Shown: positions 21,142 through 31,221 of the stretch, in pieces | Numbering within the stretch: position 1 is the first letter of the stretch | Layout of the letters: each line of letters starts with the position of its first letter | Assembly: GCF_001625445.1 (NCBI RefSeq) | Contig: NZ_LWHG01000029.1 | Coordinates: 62,001-126,000 of the forward strand | DNA length: 64,000 nt | DNA from: Haladaptatus sp. R4 | Lineage (GTDB): Archaea; Halobacteriota; Halobacteria; Halobacteriales; Haladaptataceae | Direction: 5' to 3' | The notes under the pieces: model-generated | The model's input: only the letters and a program-made list of their open reading frames with translations | Database searches by the model: none | What the model was told of the DNA's origin: nothing | Position numbers and translations under genes: made by a program

Positions 21142-21758
21142 TCAGCGGAACGCTTCGTTCCAGCGGCCGCCGTGAACGAGTTCCTCGACTTCCTTCCGTC
21201 GTCGGGTATCGGCGGAACTCTCGACCCGGTCGTCCGTGGGATGACGACGACGATAGCGCCGATGGGATCGTACGCCTCGGGGACGTCGAACGCGTCTCGG
21301 AGCGCCGACCAGTCTTCGGTGGGGATGCCGAAAAACAGTGCGCCGAGTCCTTCGGCGACGGCGGCGTGGAGGACGTTCAAGGCGGCCATTCCCGTGTCGA
21401 TATACCAGTACGGAACCGGCCAGAACGACTCGTCGCGGTCGGTTCGCCCCTTATCCGGTTCGGCGTACCTGTCGAGATAGACGTCCTTGCAGGCAAACGG
21501 CACCACCACGAGCGGTGCCCGGCGGACGCGCTCGGGTTGGGGGTTGTGTTCGTTGGTCGCCCAGAAGCGCTCGCGGTCTTCGGGCGACTCCAGCGCGATG
21601 AAGGAGAACCCTTGGCTGAAACCGGCCGACGGGCCTTGCAGTCCGGCAGTGACGATTCGCTCGACTGCCTCCGCTTCGAGGGGGTCGTCACGGAAGTTCC
21701 GCACCATCCGACGACGACGGATGACCTCGTAGTAGTCCATGTGAGACGGGTACGACAC
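21142..21758 (-). CDS. Nitroreductase-family flavoprotein, one frame break
   Basis: MDYYEVIRRRRMVRNFRDDP (ATG at 21740; an upstream ATG at 21758 is possible) is the classic nitroreductase start with an Arg-rich FMN phosphate site. It continues with VTAGLQGPSAGFSQGF, YIDTGMAALNVLHAAVAEGLG and IPTEDWSALRDAF. A base is missing near 21246; with it the end reads GAIVVGHPTDDRVESS... HGGRWNEAFR and stops at 21142, for 199 residues from 21740. These FMN enzymes reduce nitro compounds, quinones or activated alkenes with NAD(P)H; the natural substrate is unknown. Confidence 0.85.
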
Positions 21759-21845
21759 TGGCCGCTATAGTACTTGTTCGCACCGAACGGGGCCAACGAG
21801 TGTAACCGGCAATGGACACGAACGGTCGCCGATTTACGACCCGTG

Positions 21846-23129
21846 TCAGGTCGAATCCTGTCCTTGTACTAACTCGACGTGGACGACGACTTCGTGTCCG
21901 GTCGTTTTCGTTAGCCGCTCATCGATCCGGTGTGCGACGTCCGGTGGTATTCGTCCGTTCGGTCCGTACGACACGACGACCGTCACATCCGCTGGATGGT
22001 CGAGAAGGACCTCGTCGATATCGTAGTTCACGGTCGCTTGTTCGAACTCCAAGTCTCCGAATTGGCCGCTGTTGAACATCGCCTTGACCTCCGTATTGAC
22101 GTCGGTCTTCACGGTTCCGACTCCGAACGACGCCCACGTGACGGTGGCGAGGACGACGGACAGGAGGACGAGACCGACAACGACGGTCGCGATTCGAGTA
22201 CGAACGGCCCGTCGGGCCTGTATCTCGTGTTTTCCTTTTTCGGGGCGATACCCCGCAAGCCACAGCAGAATGAGCGCCGAGAGGTTTATCGCGAGCAAGT
22301 TCACCAGCACGAGAACGCCAGCGGTGAGGACGATTCCAGGATCACCCCACGCGAGACCGAGGCCCGCGGTGGCGGCGGGAGGGATGAGCGCCACTGCGAT
22401 TGCGACCCCGACGAGTGACGACCCCGCTCCCCGGATGACGCTCACTGCTCCGGCGACACCCGATCCGAGTGCCAAAAACAGCGAGAGGAAATTCGGCGAG
22501 GTGCGTTCGAGGACCTGCGGAATCGTTCGAATATCGGTCGGCGGGAGGAAGACCGTCTCTTTCAACAACAGGCCAAGAACGGCGGCAGTCACGATTGCGG
22601 CAAGTAAACCGGTTACTTGCAGTCTCACGCCCCGTTTCGTCATATCATTGTTCGCGAGAACGGCCCCGACACTGGCCGAAATCGCCGGTCCCATGAGCGG
22701 TGCGATGACCATCGCCCCAATAATCGTCGCCGCCGAATTGAGGAGCAACCCGGTCGTCGCTATCAGCGTGCTCACGATGAGGAAAATGAAAAACGTGGAG
22801 GATTCGGGGGCCAGGTCCTCGGCCCGGGCAACGAGTTCGTCACGCGAGATACGGTACCCCCGATACCGGTCCTTGAGCGCCCCGATCCGTTCGGAGACCA
22901 CCGTCTCGGTCGGCATGACGAGAGTATACGATTTCTCCTTGATCCCGGCCGCGTACAGACTATCGAGCACGGGTTCGACGCCGGAGTCGGGGACCGGAAA
23001 CGAAACGAGCGCTTCGAAGTCGCCGCGGCCGGTTTCTTCCCAGACTGCATAATCGATCCCCTCCTCGTCGAGCGCCGCAAGGACGTTCGCTCGGTCCCCC
23101 TCCGGAATGAGAACTTGGATGAGACGCAT
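21846..23129 (-). CDS. DUF389/TIGR00341 family integral membrane protein
   Basis: A 427-residue protein. The N-terminal soluble domain (MRLIQVLIPEGDRANVLAAL, ACT-like size) is followed by about six membrane segments with the family signature LLLNSAATIIGAMVIAPLMGP, SGVAGAVSVIRGAGSSLVGV and VALIPPAATAGLGLAWG, then a C-terminal soluble domain (VNYDIDEVLLDHP, HEVVVHVELVQ). The family is common in haloarchaea, with no proven function. It is divergent from the DsrE gene. Confidence 0.88.
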   Translation of the reverse strand: MRLIQVLIPEGDRANVLAALDEEGIDYAVWEETGRGDFEALVSFPVPDSGVEPVLDSLYAAGIKEKSYTLVMPTETVVSERIGALKDRYRGYRISRDELVARAEDLAPESSTFFIFLIVSTLIATTGLLLNSAATIIGAMVIAPLMGPAISASVGAVLANNDMTKRGVRLQVTGLLAAIVTAAVLGLLLKETVFLPPTDIRTIPQVLERTSPNFLSLFLALGSGVAGAVSVIRGAGSSLVGVAIAVALIPPAATAGLGLAWGDPGIVLTAGVLVLVNLLAINLSALILLWLAGYRPEKGKHEIQARRAVRTRIATVVVGLVLLSVVLATVTWASFGVGTVKTDVNTEVKAMFNSGQFGDLEFEQATVNYDIDEVLLDHPADVTVVVSYGPNGRIPPDVAHRIDERLTKTTGHEVVVHVELVQGQDST

Positions 23130-23372
23130 ACATTTGTTACGCGCCGTGCAATATATACGAATACCTACACATATATCCAGTATCGGTCCACAGTTTGGGT
23201 TTCTTATTCGAGAGAGAATTCCGATTCACGGGTTCAGAAATCATCATCTTCGGACGGGGGTCATTGGTCGGTAGTTTCTACGGCCCGTTCTCTCTGATAG
23301 GTGGTATCGTCACAACGCCCCGGACTGGTGGAAATCCCGCCTCTTTTTCCTCGTTGCCGCATCCTTGCGAGC

Positions 23373-23711
23373 ATGAAAGCGGTATTCCATCACTCGAACG
23401 ACGACCCCGAACGACACGATAGAGTCCTCGGTAATATGGCCAATCTGCTCGACGATGAGACGATTTCCCTCGACGCCGTCGCACTCGTTGCGAACAGCGG
23501 TGGCCTCTCGCTCCTTTTGAAGGACTCTCCGTATCAGGAGCGAGTAGAGACCCTTCTCAATCGGGGGGTCAGTTTCAAACAGTGTCACAACACGATCGAT
23601 GGAACGAACATCACCAGCGAGGACTTGATCGACGGCGTCGAACTCGTTCCCTCGGGCGTCGGCGAACTAACGCGGCTTCAACACGAGGGGTACGCCTACA
23701 TCAAACCGTAA
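23373..23711 (+). CDS. DsrE-family small protein
   Basis: The start ATG at 23373 (MKAVFHHSNDDPERHDRVLG) gives 112 residues with the DsrE/DsrF-like alternating pattern: an N-terminal strand, a helix with NMANLLDD, VALVANSGGLSLLLKD, LLNRGVSFKQCHNTID and a C-terminal GVGELTRLQHEGYAYIKP. One Cys (KQCHNT) sits where sulfur-relay members carry their active Cys. It may take part in sulfur transfer; no partner genes are nearby. Confidence 0.85.
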   Translation: MKAVFHHSNDDPERHDRVLGNMANLLDDETISLDAVALVANSGGLSLLLKDSPYQERVETLLNRGVSFKQCHNTIDGTNITSEDLIDGVELVPSGVGELTRLQHEGYAYIKP

Positions 23712-23717
23712 GCCAAA

Positions 23718-23927
23718 TCAGAGTCGATCCGGATCCGAACTACTCGATTCCCTGTAGAGTTGCCAGCCTGTGAGTACGAGCACCACTACGAAGGACAGCG
23801 CTGAGATGATGGCCATCGCACCACCCTCTCCGCGGGCAATACGGAGGGTCTGAATACTCCCGGCGATACCCGCCGCACCGGCGATACAGAGCCGTTTTCG
23901 TCGGGAAATCCCGTCAGTGTGATTCAT
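23718..23927 (-). CDS. Small membrane protein
   Basis: Sixty-nine residues from MNHTDGISRRKRLCIAGAAG (ATG at 23927) with two hydrophobic stretches, residues about 12-28 and 38-58 (ISALSFVVVLVLTGWQLY), and a polar tail. It is convergent with the DsrE gene, 6 nt apart. No family recognised. Confidence 0.5.
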   Translation of the reverse strand: MNHTDGISRRKRLCIAGAAGIAGSIQTLRIARGEGGAMAIISALSFVVVLVLTGWQLYRESSSSDPDRL

Positions 23928-24004
23928 AGAATTACGATCTGTCGCGTTGGTAAATCCCTTGTGGGGCGAGTATCCGTGGCAGTGGGGGGTGAGTCGGGAC
24001 GCGC

Positions 24005-24201
24005 CTATGGATGTACCTCTCGAAAGTCTCCCTCTATTGTTCCAATACAAATTTCCCATCCTTCGTGGTCGTTCGTGACGTACTCGTACGCGAATCCGTG
24101 CCATCGAACTCCTCGAAGACGAATCGTTGCAAAAGCGACTCTATCCTCTCCTCAGCATCGCACTCGACGTTTCTCGGTGACTTACACCATCGGTGAGCCA
24201 T
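24005..24201 (-). pseudogene. Small hypothetical gene with one frame break
   Basis: From ATG at 24201 the frame reads MAHRWCKSPRNVECDAEERI and then ESLLQRFVFEEFDG; after about 24100 the protein-like frame is a different one, HGFAYEYVTNDHEGWEICIG then TIEGDFREVHP, stopping at 24005. One missing base would join them into a 65-residue protein with amphipathic helix and strand character. I do not recognise the family. The corrected reading is more convincing than either frame alone. Confidence 0.45.
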
Positions 24202-24651
24202 CGGTGCCTGCTCTTCACGACCGAGTTTCGGCGGTTGACCGACCGAAACGCGTCAGTGGCCGCCTTTTGGATGGTTTCCTCGTCGAACCGTCGAACTCAG
24301 TCCGAAATCGCTTTTTGAGAGAAGTCGTATCAATCGGTCACATCTGGCCCCCTACCATTCCCTGTTGTACGCAATCACGAGCAGGAATCGCTTTGTCGCG
24401 TCTATCTCGTCTGCGCCATCGAGTCTACCGAAGGTCAGAACTCGGTTCTCCGAGCGTCCCATCGGTGATACTGACCGTAGTGATGTGTAAAGACTTCGGA
24501 AACTTTGGGAAGTAAGATTCGGATCCCTCTCGTTTATTTAAATACGTTCCTCGTCCTTCTACCGCTACCTGGGAAAGTCGGAGGACGTGCAATTCGTGTT
24601 TCGAATCGACTCGAATCTGCGAGTTTGTGCGTCTATTCGTTTCTTTTTGCA
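24202..24651. other. Intergenic region
   Basis: I see no convincing gene here. The longest frame (minus strand, ending at 24425) is interrupted in composition and overlaps the zinc-ribbon gene out of frame. Confidence 0.4.
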
Positions 24652-24756
24652 CTAATCCGCTCCATGTGGTGGTACGTATCCACAATTTTCGCATGACCAG
24701 GTCCCGTAGTCACGAACGATACCGCTTGAACCACAACGAGTACACTTGTAACGCAT
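24652..24756 (-). CDS. Tiny zinc-ribbon protein (34 aa)
   Basis: ATG at 24756 begins MRYKCTRCGSSGIVRDYGTW, followed by SCENCGYVPPHGAD and TAG. Two CxxC pairs (CTRC and CENC) 14 residues apart form a four-Cys zinc ribbon. Haloarchaea are known to make many such micro-proteins with two CPxCG-like motifs, some regulating metabolism. The flanking DNA is AT-rich and otherwise non-coding, which makes a chance Cys pattern less likely. Confidence 0.6.
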   Translation of the reverse strand: MRYKCTRCGSSGIVRDYGTWSCENCGYVPPHGAD

Positions 24757-25107
24757 CGACTCCGACTTTGGTTTCGTCAATCATAAAATTATCTATCGTC
24801 AATTGTCGTAATATTGTGGTTGGGCACTGATTCGACTGGAATGGATGTCGTTCAATACCGGTTCCGCAGAAAATAATTCATACATACTATGAATCTCTTT
24901 ATTCACTTCAAATATTGAAAAAATATAATAGAAATGACAGATATAACTGTCACTGCGGGAAGTTATCGACTGTCATCGAGGCACTTCACGACGATTTTCT
25001 GATCAGCAGTAGCGACGATACCTGTGTCCCTCGCTCCCGTCGAATCCTATGGTTCACGGTTTCGAAGGCCCGTCAAGCGGTAGCCCGGTTGGTGCCGGTA
25101 CGCATCG
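24757..25107. other. Intergenic, very AT-rich
   Basis: No gene seen. Long A/T stretches around 24780-24945 may hold the promoter of the minus-strand zinc-ribbon gene and the terminator of the proline dehydrogenase gene. Confidence 0.4.
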
Positions 25108-25968
25108 TCACGAGAGGATCGCGCGGGCGGCGAAGAGGAGGTTCTCCTTGCGCTCCATGACACGGCGGTAGAAGTACTGGGCCCATTTCCCACCATACGG
25201 AACGTATTGGACGACGCGTACTCCGTCCTCCGCGAGGTCGACCTGCGCGTCGTCGCGGACTCCCATGAGCATCTGTATCTCGTATGGCGTGCCGCACTCG
25301 TCGTGGAGGTCCCGGGCGAGCGAAATCATCTGTGGGTCGTGGCTACCGACGGAAACGTGCTCGAATTCGCTGAAGAGGTAATCGAGGTGCTCCTCATACG
25401 CCTCGTTTACCCGCGATTTGTCCGCGTGCGCAACCGATGCGGGTTCGTCGTACGCGCCCTTGACGAGGCGAACGGTGGCGTCGCTCCGTGCCAGTCGCTG
25501 CAGGTCGTCGCCGGTCCGTTTGAGGTTCGCCTGGATGGCGACGCCCACGTCGGCCCCGTCGCGGTCGGCGTTTTCGACGACGGCGTCGAGCGTCGCATCT
25601 GTCGTCGTGTGGTCCTCCATATCGACCCAGACGAAAACGTCGTGGTCGATGGCGTGGTCGACGATGAGTTCTACGTTCTCGGCGAAAACGTCCGTGCCGA
25701 CGTCGAGGCCGACCTGACTGGGTTTGACGCTGATAGACGCGTCGAGGTTGCGGTCATCGATCTCCGCGGTCAAGTAACAGTACTCTTCGGTGTCCTCGAA
25801 CGCGGGCGAGCGCTCGTGGTAATGTTCACCGAGAAGGTTGAGAATGGCGCTAATGCCTCGATCGTTGAGATCAGCGGCGTACTCCAGTGCTCCTTCGGAC
25901 GACTCTCCGGCGACGAAGTTGTTCGCTATCGGTGGGATCACGTCCACCACTCGACGTTCGGGTGGCAA
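25108..25968 (-). CDS. Proline dehydrogenase
   Basis: A 286-residue single-domain PRODH with an FAD-binding TIM-barrel pattern: ISVKPSQVGLDVG, DVFVWVDMEDHTTTDATLD, VGVAIQANLKRTGDDL, VRLVKGAYDEP and SVGSHDPQMI; the C-terminal YVPYGGKWAQYFYRRVMERK has the RR pair that holds the proline carboxylate. It oxidises proline to pyrroline-5-carboxylate and passes electrons to the membrane. It is divergent from the IclR gene, with the P5C dehydrogenase and a proline-type symporter 1.3-3 kb away, so the region is a proline-use locus. Confidence 0.92.
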   Translation of the reverse strand: MPPERRVVDVIPPIANNFVAGESSEGALEYAADLNDRGISAILNLLGEHYHERSPAFEDTEEYCYLTAEIDDRNLDASISVKPSQVGLDVGTDVFAENVELIVDHAIDHDVFVWVDMEDHTTTDATLDAVVENADRDGADVGVAIQANLKRTGDDLQRLARSDATVRLVKGAYDEPASVAHADKSRVNEAYEEHLDYLFSEFEHVSVGSHDPQMISLARDLHDECGTPYEIQMLMGVRDDAQVDLAEDGVRVVQYVPYGGKWAQYFYRRVMERKENLLFAARAILS

Positions 25969-26241
25969 AAATGATTCTATTTCACCGAATATTGGTCGAT
26001 AACTACCACGAAGCCCCGTAGAGCCATGGTGTTCACAATACTCGAACTCGGTCAGTTAGCTGTTCGCATGGGATGTGATACTACTCATCATAGGATGGTT
26101 GGTTCCGACGACGACACGGGTGTCGAGTTCACTCACGATCACCTCCGTTTCACATAGTATGAAATAACACGGGAAATGACTGGGGTGGACCAATTACTGT
26201 CCTCTCTCACGGCGTACTCCAGCGAGACAACGCAGATATAT

Positions 26242-26309
26242 TTACGAACATATGGCTGTAATGGTAATGGTGAAGCATCACGATAGACGTTACAGACATA
26301 TGGGTGTAA
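26242..26309. promoter_or_regulatory. Two operator-like sites TTACR-N10-TGTAA before the IclR gene
   Basis: TTACG-N10-TGTAA at 26242-26261 and TTACA-N10-TGTAA at 26290-26309 are 48 bp apart centre to centre and share the core ACATATGG before TGTAAT. They lie between the divergent proline dehydrogenase and IclR genes, which suggests binding by this IclR protein. A third copy is at 60353-60372. Confidence 0.55.
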
Positions 26310-26457
26310 TTGACGTGGCGAACGGTTGGTTCGAACATTGTGAACTACACGGATCGTGTGTCCAGATGTGACTGCGGTTTCCCGGGCGTGAGTGTCCGCC
26401 GACACGTGGTTCCCATAATGCGAACGCTTTTGCGTCGAGGTTGTGTGATGTGATACT

Positions 26458-27210
26458 ATGACAGACGGAAGCCGGACGTTCACCACGACGGAAACGTCGT
26501 TCGCCGTAATCCACGCGATCGAGGACGCGAACGGAGCGACGTTCGCGGAACTCAGGTCGCAACTCGACCTCTCCAAGAGCACGCTGTACTACCATCTGAC
26601 CACCCTCGAAAAATACGGATACGTGGTGAAAGAACGCGGGACGTACCAACTCGGCTTGCGATTCCTCTCGCACGCCCAGCACGCCAAGAACAAGGAGCCA
26701 GCGTTCGACGTCGTCCGTTCGAAAGCCCGCGACCTCGCTGACAGGATACCCGAGGAAATCTCCTTCGCTACCGAGGAGAACGGTCGTCTCGTCGTGGTCT
26801 ACCACAACATCGGTGGCTCCGCAATGACCGACTTCAAGATCGGACAGTACCTGTACATGCACGTGACCGCAAGCGGGAAAATGATGCTCGCGGAGATGTC
26901 CGAGGAGCGCGTCGACGAGATAATCGACCGCTGGGGACTTCCAAAACTCACGGAGAACACGATCACGGATCGGGACACACTGAAGGAGGAGTTAGACCGG
27001 GTCCGCGAACGGGGGTACGCGATCAACGACGAGGAACAGCGCGAGGGACTCCGGAGCGTGGGTGCGAAGATAACGAAGCCCGATGGGTCCGTTCTCGGGG
27101 GTCTCGCCATCGACGGTGCGACCTATCGACTGACCAACGATCAGATCGAGGGACACACGGTACAGCAACTGTTCGACACGATCGACGAGATCGAAGCCGA
27201 AATCGACTGA
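26458..27210 (+). CDS. IclR-family transcriptional regulator of the proline locus
   Basis: A 250-residue protein with an N-terminal winged helix (TTETSFAVIHAIEDANGATF, LRSQLDLSKSTLYYHLTTLE) and a C-terminal IclR effector domain (HVTASGKMMLAEMS, LKEELDRVRERGYAINDEEQ, REGLRSVGAKITKPDGSVLG). It lies between the divergent proline dehydrogenase and the co-directional symporter and P5C dehydrogenase, so it probably senses proline or an intermediate. Whether it represses or activates is not visible. Confidence 0.9.
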   Translation: MTDGSRTFTTTETSFAVIHAIEDANGATFAELRSQLDLSKSTLYYHLTTLEKYGYVVKERGTYQLGLRFLSHAQHAKNKEPAFDVVRSKARDLADRIPEEISFATEENGRLVVVYHNIGGSAMTDFKIGQYLYMHVTASGKMMLAEMSEERVDEIIDRWGLPKLTENTITDRDTLKEELDRVRERGYAINDEEQREGLRSVGAKITKPDGSVLGGLAIDGATYRLTNDQIEGHTVQQLFDTIDEIEAEID

Positions 27211-27284
27211 ACGCGATCTCGACTCGAAGGGAATGAAACCGAACCGGTACATTGATATATTATGCTACAAAGTCCCATACGAAT

Positions 27285-28781
27285 ATGGTACAAGCGGGTA
27301 TGGAAACCATTATCGGGCTAGTTGGCTATCTGATCCTGGTAGTAGCGATCGGTCACTGGGGAACGAAGTTGGTCTCCTCCGAGGAGGACTTCTTCCTCGG
27401 GGGCGAACAAATCCCCGGTTGGGCACTTGCACTCTCCGAACGGAGTTCCGGGATGTCCGGTTGGCTTCTCCTCGGCGTGCCGGGATTGGCGTGGTCGATA
27501 GGACTCTCCGCCGTCTGGGTGCTCGTCGGCACGACCGGCGGTGCCATCTTTCAGTGGATCGTTTACGCGCGGCCGTTCATGGAAGGTCGCAAGGAAACGG
27601 GCGCGGTCACGCCGATAGGGCTTCTCGCGGAGAAAATCCCCGGTGACTCGCCGGTCGTCCGTGCGCTCCCGGCGCTCGTCACCTTCGTGTTCTACATGGG
27701 CTACGTCGGGTCGCAGTTCCTCGCTGGCGGCAACATCTTCAAGAAGGCCTTCGGAATCGACCCCGTCATCGGTGTCCTTCTCATCGGCGGCATCGTGACA
27801 GCGTACTCGCTCGCCGGTGGATTCCCGTCCGTCGTCTGGACCGACGTGATGCAAGCGCTGTTGATGGTGTTCACGCTCGTGGTGCTTCCGGGCTATCTCC
27901 TCGTCGGCGTGTTCCTCGATCCCTCCACCTCACTCGTGGGCGGACTCGCGGCCTCCGGGGGAAACCGGTCGGCGTGGTTCGGCGGACGGACCGGTGCTGC
28001 CGCGCTCGTCTTCCTCGGCGCTAACCTGAGCTGGTTTTTCCTCTACCTCGGCGGTTACCCGCACCTCGACGCTCGGTTCATGGCTGTCCGCAGCGGCGAC
28101 GACCGCCGCTCGGCCATCATCGTGGCGACCGTCTGGGGTATCCTCACCTCGTCGGGCGCAGTGCTCCTCGGCCTCCTCGCGCGCGTTATCGACGGCGCGC
28201 CGCAGGCCCTGCAGGCGGACCGCGAGATGGTCCTCCCGTTCATGGTCTTGAAACACCTCCCGGGACTGCTCGGGGGAATCCTCCTCGCGGGCGCGCTAGC
28301 GGCGATGATGTCGACGGCTTCCTCGCAAATCGTCGTCGCTAGCTCCGCGGTCGCACAGGACGTCTACACCGACATTCTGAAGAAGGGTCAGGAGTTCAGC
28401 GATAAGGCCCAACTACGCGTCTCCCGCGCCGCCACGCTTGCGGTCGGCGTGATCGGACTCGTGATCGCACTCCTGACGTCGAACCTGGTGTACACGCTCG
28501 TGAGTTACTCCGGAACCGGACTCTTCTCCGCCTTCGGGCCTGCGTTCACTCTCCTCTTCTTCTGGCGACGAAACCTCTCCGTGGCGGGCCTCGTGGCGGC
28601 GTTCGTCGCCGGTCCCGGCGCGACCATCCTCTGGATCGCTTTCGGAATGAACTCGATCATCACGGTTCGTCTCATCGCACCGCCGATCGGGTTCGCCGCA
28701 GCGATCGGTGCCTCCCTGCTGTGGCCGGGCGGAGAACTAACCAGCCCCGCCCCGTCCGCGAGCGCCGCGAACCAGGACTGA
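27285..28781 (+). CDS. Sodium:solute symporter, proline permease-like (SSS family)
   Basis: About 498 residues from MVQAGMETIIGLVGYLILVV (ATG 27285; an upstream ATG at 27252 is less likely because its extension is polar). The usual 13 helices are visible, with family motifs FFLGGEQIPGWALALSERSS, GVPGLAWSIG, SLAGGFPSVVWTDVMQALL, GYPHLDARFMAVRS and AALAAMMSTASSQIVVASSA, where the last contains sodium-site Ser/Ala residues. The pattern is close to PutP-type sodium/proline symporters. It sits 75 nt after the IclR gene and 222 nt before P5C dehydrogenase. Confidence 0.9.
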   Translation: MVQAGMETIIGLVGYLILVVAIGHWGTKLVSSEEDFFLGGEQIPGWALALSERSSGMSGWLLLGVPGLAWSIGLSAVWVLVGTTGGAIFQWIVYARPFMEGRKETGAVTPIGLLAEKIPGDSPVVRALPALVTFVFYMGYVGSQFLAGGNIFKKAFGIDPVIGVLLIGGIVTAYSLAGGFPSVVWTDVMQALLMVFTLVVLPGYLLVGVFLDPSTSLVGGLAASGGNRSAWFGGRTGAAALVFLGANLSWFFLYLGGYPHLDARFMAVRSGDDRRSAIIVATVWGILTSSGAVLLGLLARVIDGAPQALQADREMVLPFMVLKHLPGLLGGILLAGALAAMMSTASSQIVVASSAVAQDVYTDILKKGQEFSDKAQLRVSRAATLAVGVIGLVIALLTSNLVYTLVSYSGTGLFSAFGPAFTLLFFWRRNLSVAGLVAAFVAGPGATILWIAFGMNSIITVRLIAPPIGFAAAIGASLLWPGGELTSPAPSASAANQD

Positions 28782-28845
28782 CGGCGCGAACGAACGGGTG
28801 TTTCGACACGGTACACCGCTTCGAATGTCGTCGCGTATCGGGATA

Positions 28846-28862
28846 TCATACGGTGAGTATGA
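28846..28862. promoter_or_regulatory. Palindrome TCATAC-N5-GTATGA before the P5C dehydrogenase gene
   Basis: A perfect 6-bp inverted repeat, TCATAC (28846-28851) and GTATGA (28857-28862), in the 222-bp gap between the symporter and P5C dehydrogenase genes. Probably an operator or promoter-linked element; its protein is unknown and it differs from the TTACA-type sites. Confidence 0.4.
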
Positions 28863-29003
28863 CCCTGCGGAACGTGGGTTTCATCGTCGCTTTCCGCCGG
28901 TTCGTCGTGGTTTTTCAGTCGAACGATGGGTGATTCCGATATGGTGTCCGGTACCGTACCGAGTAGGGTATGACAGTAAATCCCAAACTATAATACCGGT
29001 CGA

Positions 29004-30601
29004 GTGCCACCTACGAGTGTGCAAGCGAGAGACTTTGATAACGAATTGACGTTCCACGAGTACGAGCAAAACGGTACCGTCGAGGAGTTTCACGAAGCGT
29101 ACGAGGAAGCCGTCGAGTCCGTCCGAGCGGAACTCGGGGGGACTCACTTACTTTGGATCGACGGCGAGAGGGTCGATACGGGGGACCGTTTCGACGTCGT
29201 ATCCCCCGGAAATCTGGACCGAGAGGTCGGCGAGTTCGCCGCTGGCAGTTCGGAAGACGTGGACGCTGCCGTCAGCGCTGCTGCCGCCGTCGCTCCCGAA
29301 TGGGAGGCTTCCGATGTCGATTTCCGCGTGGAGATTTTCCGCAACGCTGCGGCGATCATGCGTGATCGGAAGTTCGAACTCGCCGCGACCATCTCACTGG
29401 AGAACGGTAAGAACCGGACGGAAGCGATGGCCGACGTCGACGAATCCATCGACTTTCTCGAATTCTACAGCCGTGAATTCGAGCGGTCCGATGGGTACGC
29501 TTTCGACACCGGGGAGCCAACCCCCGGCCAGCACACCAGGAATTTGCTACGACCGTACGGCGTGTTTGGGGTCGTGGCACCATTCAACTTCCCGATGGCC
29601 ATCTTCGTCGGTATGACCGCCGGTGCGTTGATCACCGGCAATACCGTCGTCGCGAAACCCGCGAAAACGACATCGCTGATCGCACACAAGTGCGTCGACA
29701 TCTTCACCGAGGCCGGGATGCCGAACGGTGTTCTGAACCTCGTTATGGGCGGTGGTCGCGACGTCGGTCAGCCGCTGGTCGAGCACGAAGACGTTTCGGG
29801 TGTCGTTTTCACCGGATCGCGGAAGGTCGGACTGTCCATTCAGGAGACCTTCTCCGAGCACGGGAAACACGGACCCGTGATCGCTGAACTCGGTGGGAAG
29901 AATCCGGTGATTGTCAGTGACACCGCAGCGCTCGAAGACGCGGTAGAAGGCGTAATGAAGGGTGCCTTCTCCTTCAGCGGACAGAAATGTTCCGCGACCT
30001 CACGCGTGTACGTTCAGGAGGACGTGATCGATGAATTCACGGATCGTTTGGTCGCCGAAACGGAAAACCTGAATATCGGTCGAGCGACGGAACGGGAGAC
30101 CTTCGTTTCACCGATCATCAACGACAGCGCGCTCGAATCGTACGAGGATATCTGTGCACGTGCGGAAGAAGAGGGGACGGTTCGAACCGGTGGAAACGTC
30201 GCTACGGACGGTGAACTCGCGGACGGTCGGTTCGTCGAACCGACGTCGTCACGGACATCCCTCACAGCCACGAACTCGCACGTGAGGAACACTTCCTCCC
30301 ATTTGTCACGATTCACCCGATATCCGATCTGGACGAGGGAATCGAGAAGTCGAACGACTCCGAATACGGGCTCTGTGCCGGACTCTTCTCGCAAGACGAC
30401 GACGAAATCGACCGGTGGTTCGATGAAATCGAGTCCGGTATGTGCTACGTGAATCGCTCCCAGAGTGCGACGACGGGCGCATTGGTTCAGGCACAACCGT
30501 TCGGCGGTTGGAAGTACTCCGGCACGACCGGTAAATTTGCAGGCGGTTACTGGTACCTCCAGCAGTTCATGCGCGAACAGAGCCGAACTCGGGTCGACTG
30601 A
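29004..30601 (+). CDS. L-glutamate gamma-semialdehyde (P5C) dehydrogenase, one frame break
   Basis: An aldehyde dehydrogenase of the 1-pyrroline-5-carboxylate type: LRPYGVFGVVAPFNFPMAIF, VVFTGSRKVGLSIQE, GPVIAELGGKNPVIV (catalytic Glu), FSGQKCSATSRVYV (catalytic Cys) and, after the break, QPFGGWKYSGTTGKFAGGYW. A base is missing near 30246; with it FVEPTVVTDIPHSHELAREE continues to TGA at 30601, giving 532 residues. It starts with GTG (29004, or GTG 29019). It completes proline conversion to glutamate with NAD(P)+. Confidence 0.9.
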
Positions 30602-31221
30602 ACGATCGATGGTGAAGGGACACCGGTAACCGTTCGATTTCACTGGATTTCACTGGGCGTGTGCTTGATCGATGTGGGACTCGTCATCAGCCATGAAACC
30701 TATGGGACTTTGCCTCTGTCCGAAACCATCGAACGTGCAGCAGTCGCCCGCCAGTACGCATGTTTCCCGGATCGAATTCCGCACCGGATTACCGTTTTCG
30801 GGTGATTTCAGGGTAGTTTTGTCGATCCCAGGTAATAGTTGGATAATTTATTCATCGTTCCGTCGTCCGTGTCGATAAAGCCGGTATATCGATTCGAATT
30901 CGATCGTTTTCAGAAAAAAGTCTCAAATCGGGGAATATTCACGAATTCGTGTCTTTAAAGAAGATATCTCAAAAAATGGTGTTCGGTATTTCTGCCATCG
31001 AACAGTATCTCGACGAACCATTTGCTGCTATTGTCTAATAGATGTCTTTTATCGAGTACGTAGCGTATAACTATGGCAAATCGGTGTCACTGGTGGATAG
31101 TACCATCGTGGAGGATTCGTTCATCCGTACCTGACTCCGTGGTCCTAGACTTCTCACGGGGTCGGCTGCATCGAATTCAGTGTGCTACGTCCCGACACTG
31201 GGGACTCCCAACGGCCAGGGG
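30602..31221. other. Intergenic, partly AT-rich
   Basis: No gene that I can support. 30830-31060 is AT-rich without repeats of note. Short frames at 30672-30878 and 31073-31441 lack protein-like composition. Confidence 0.45.
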
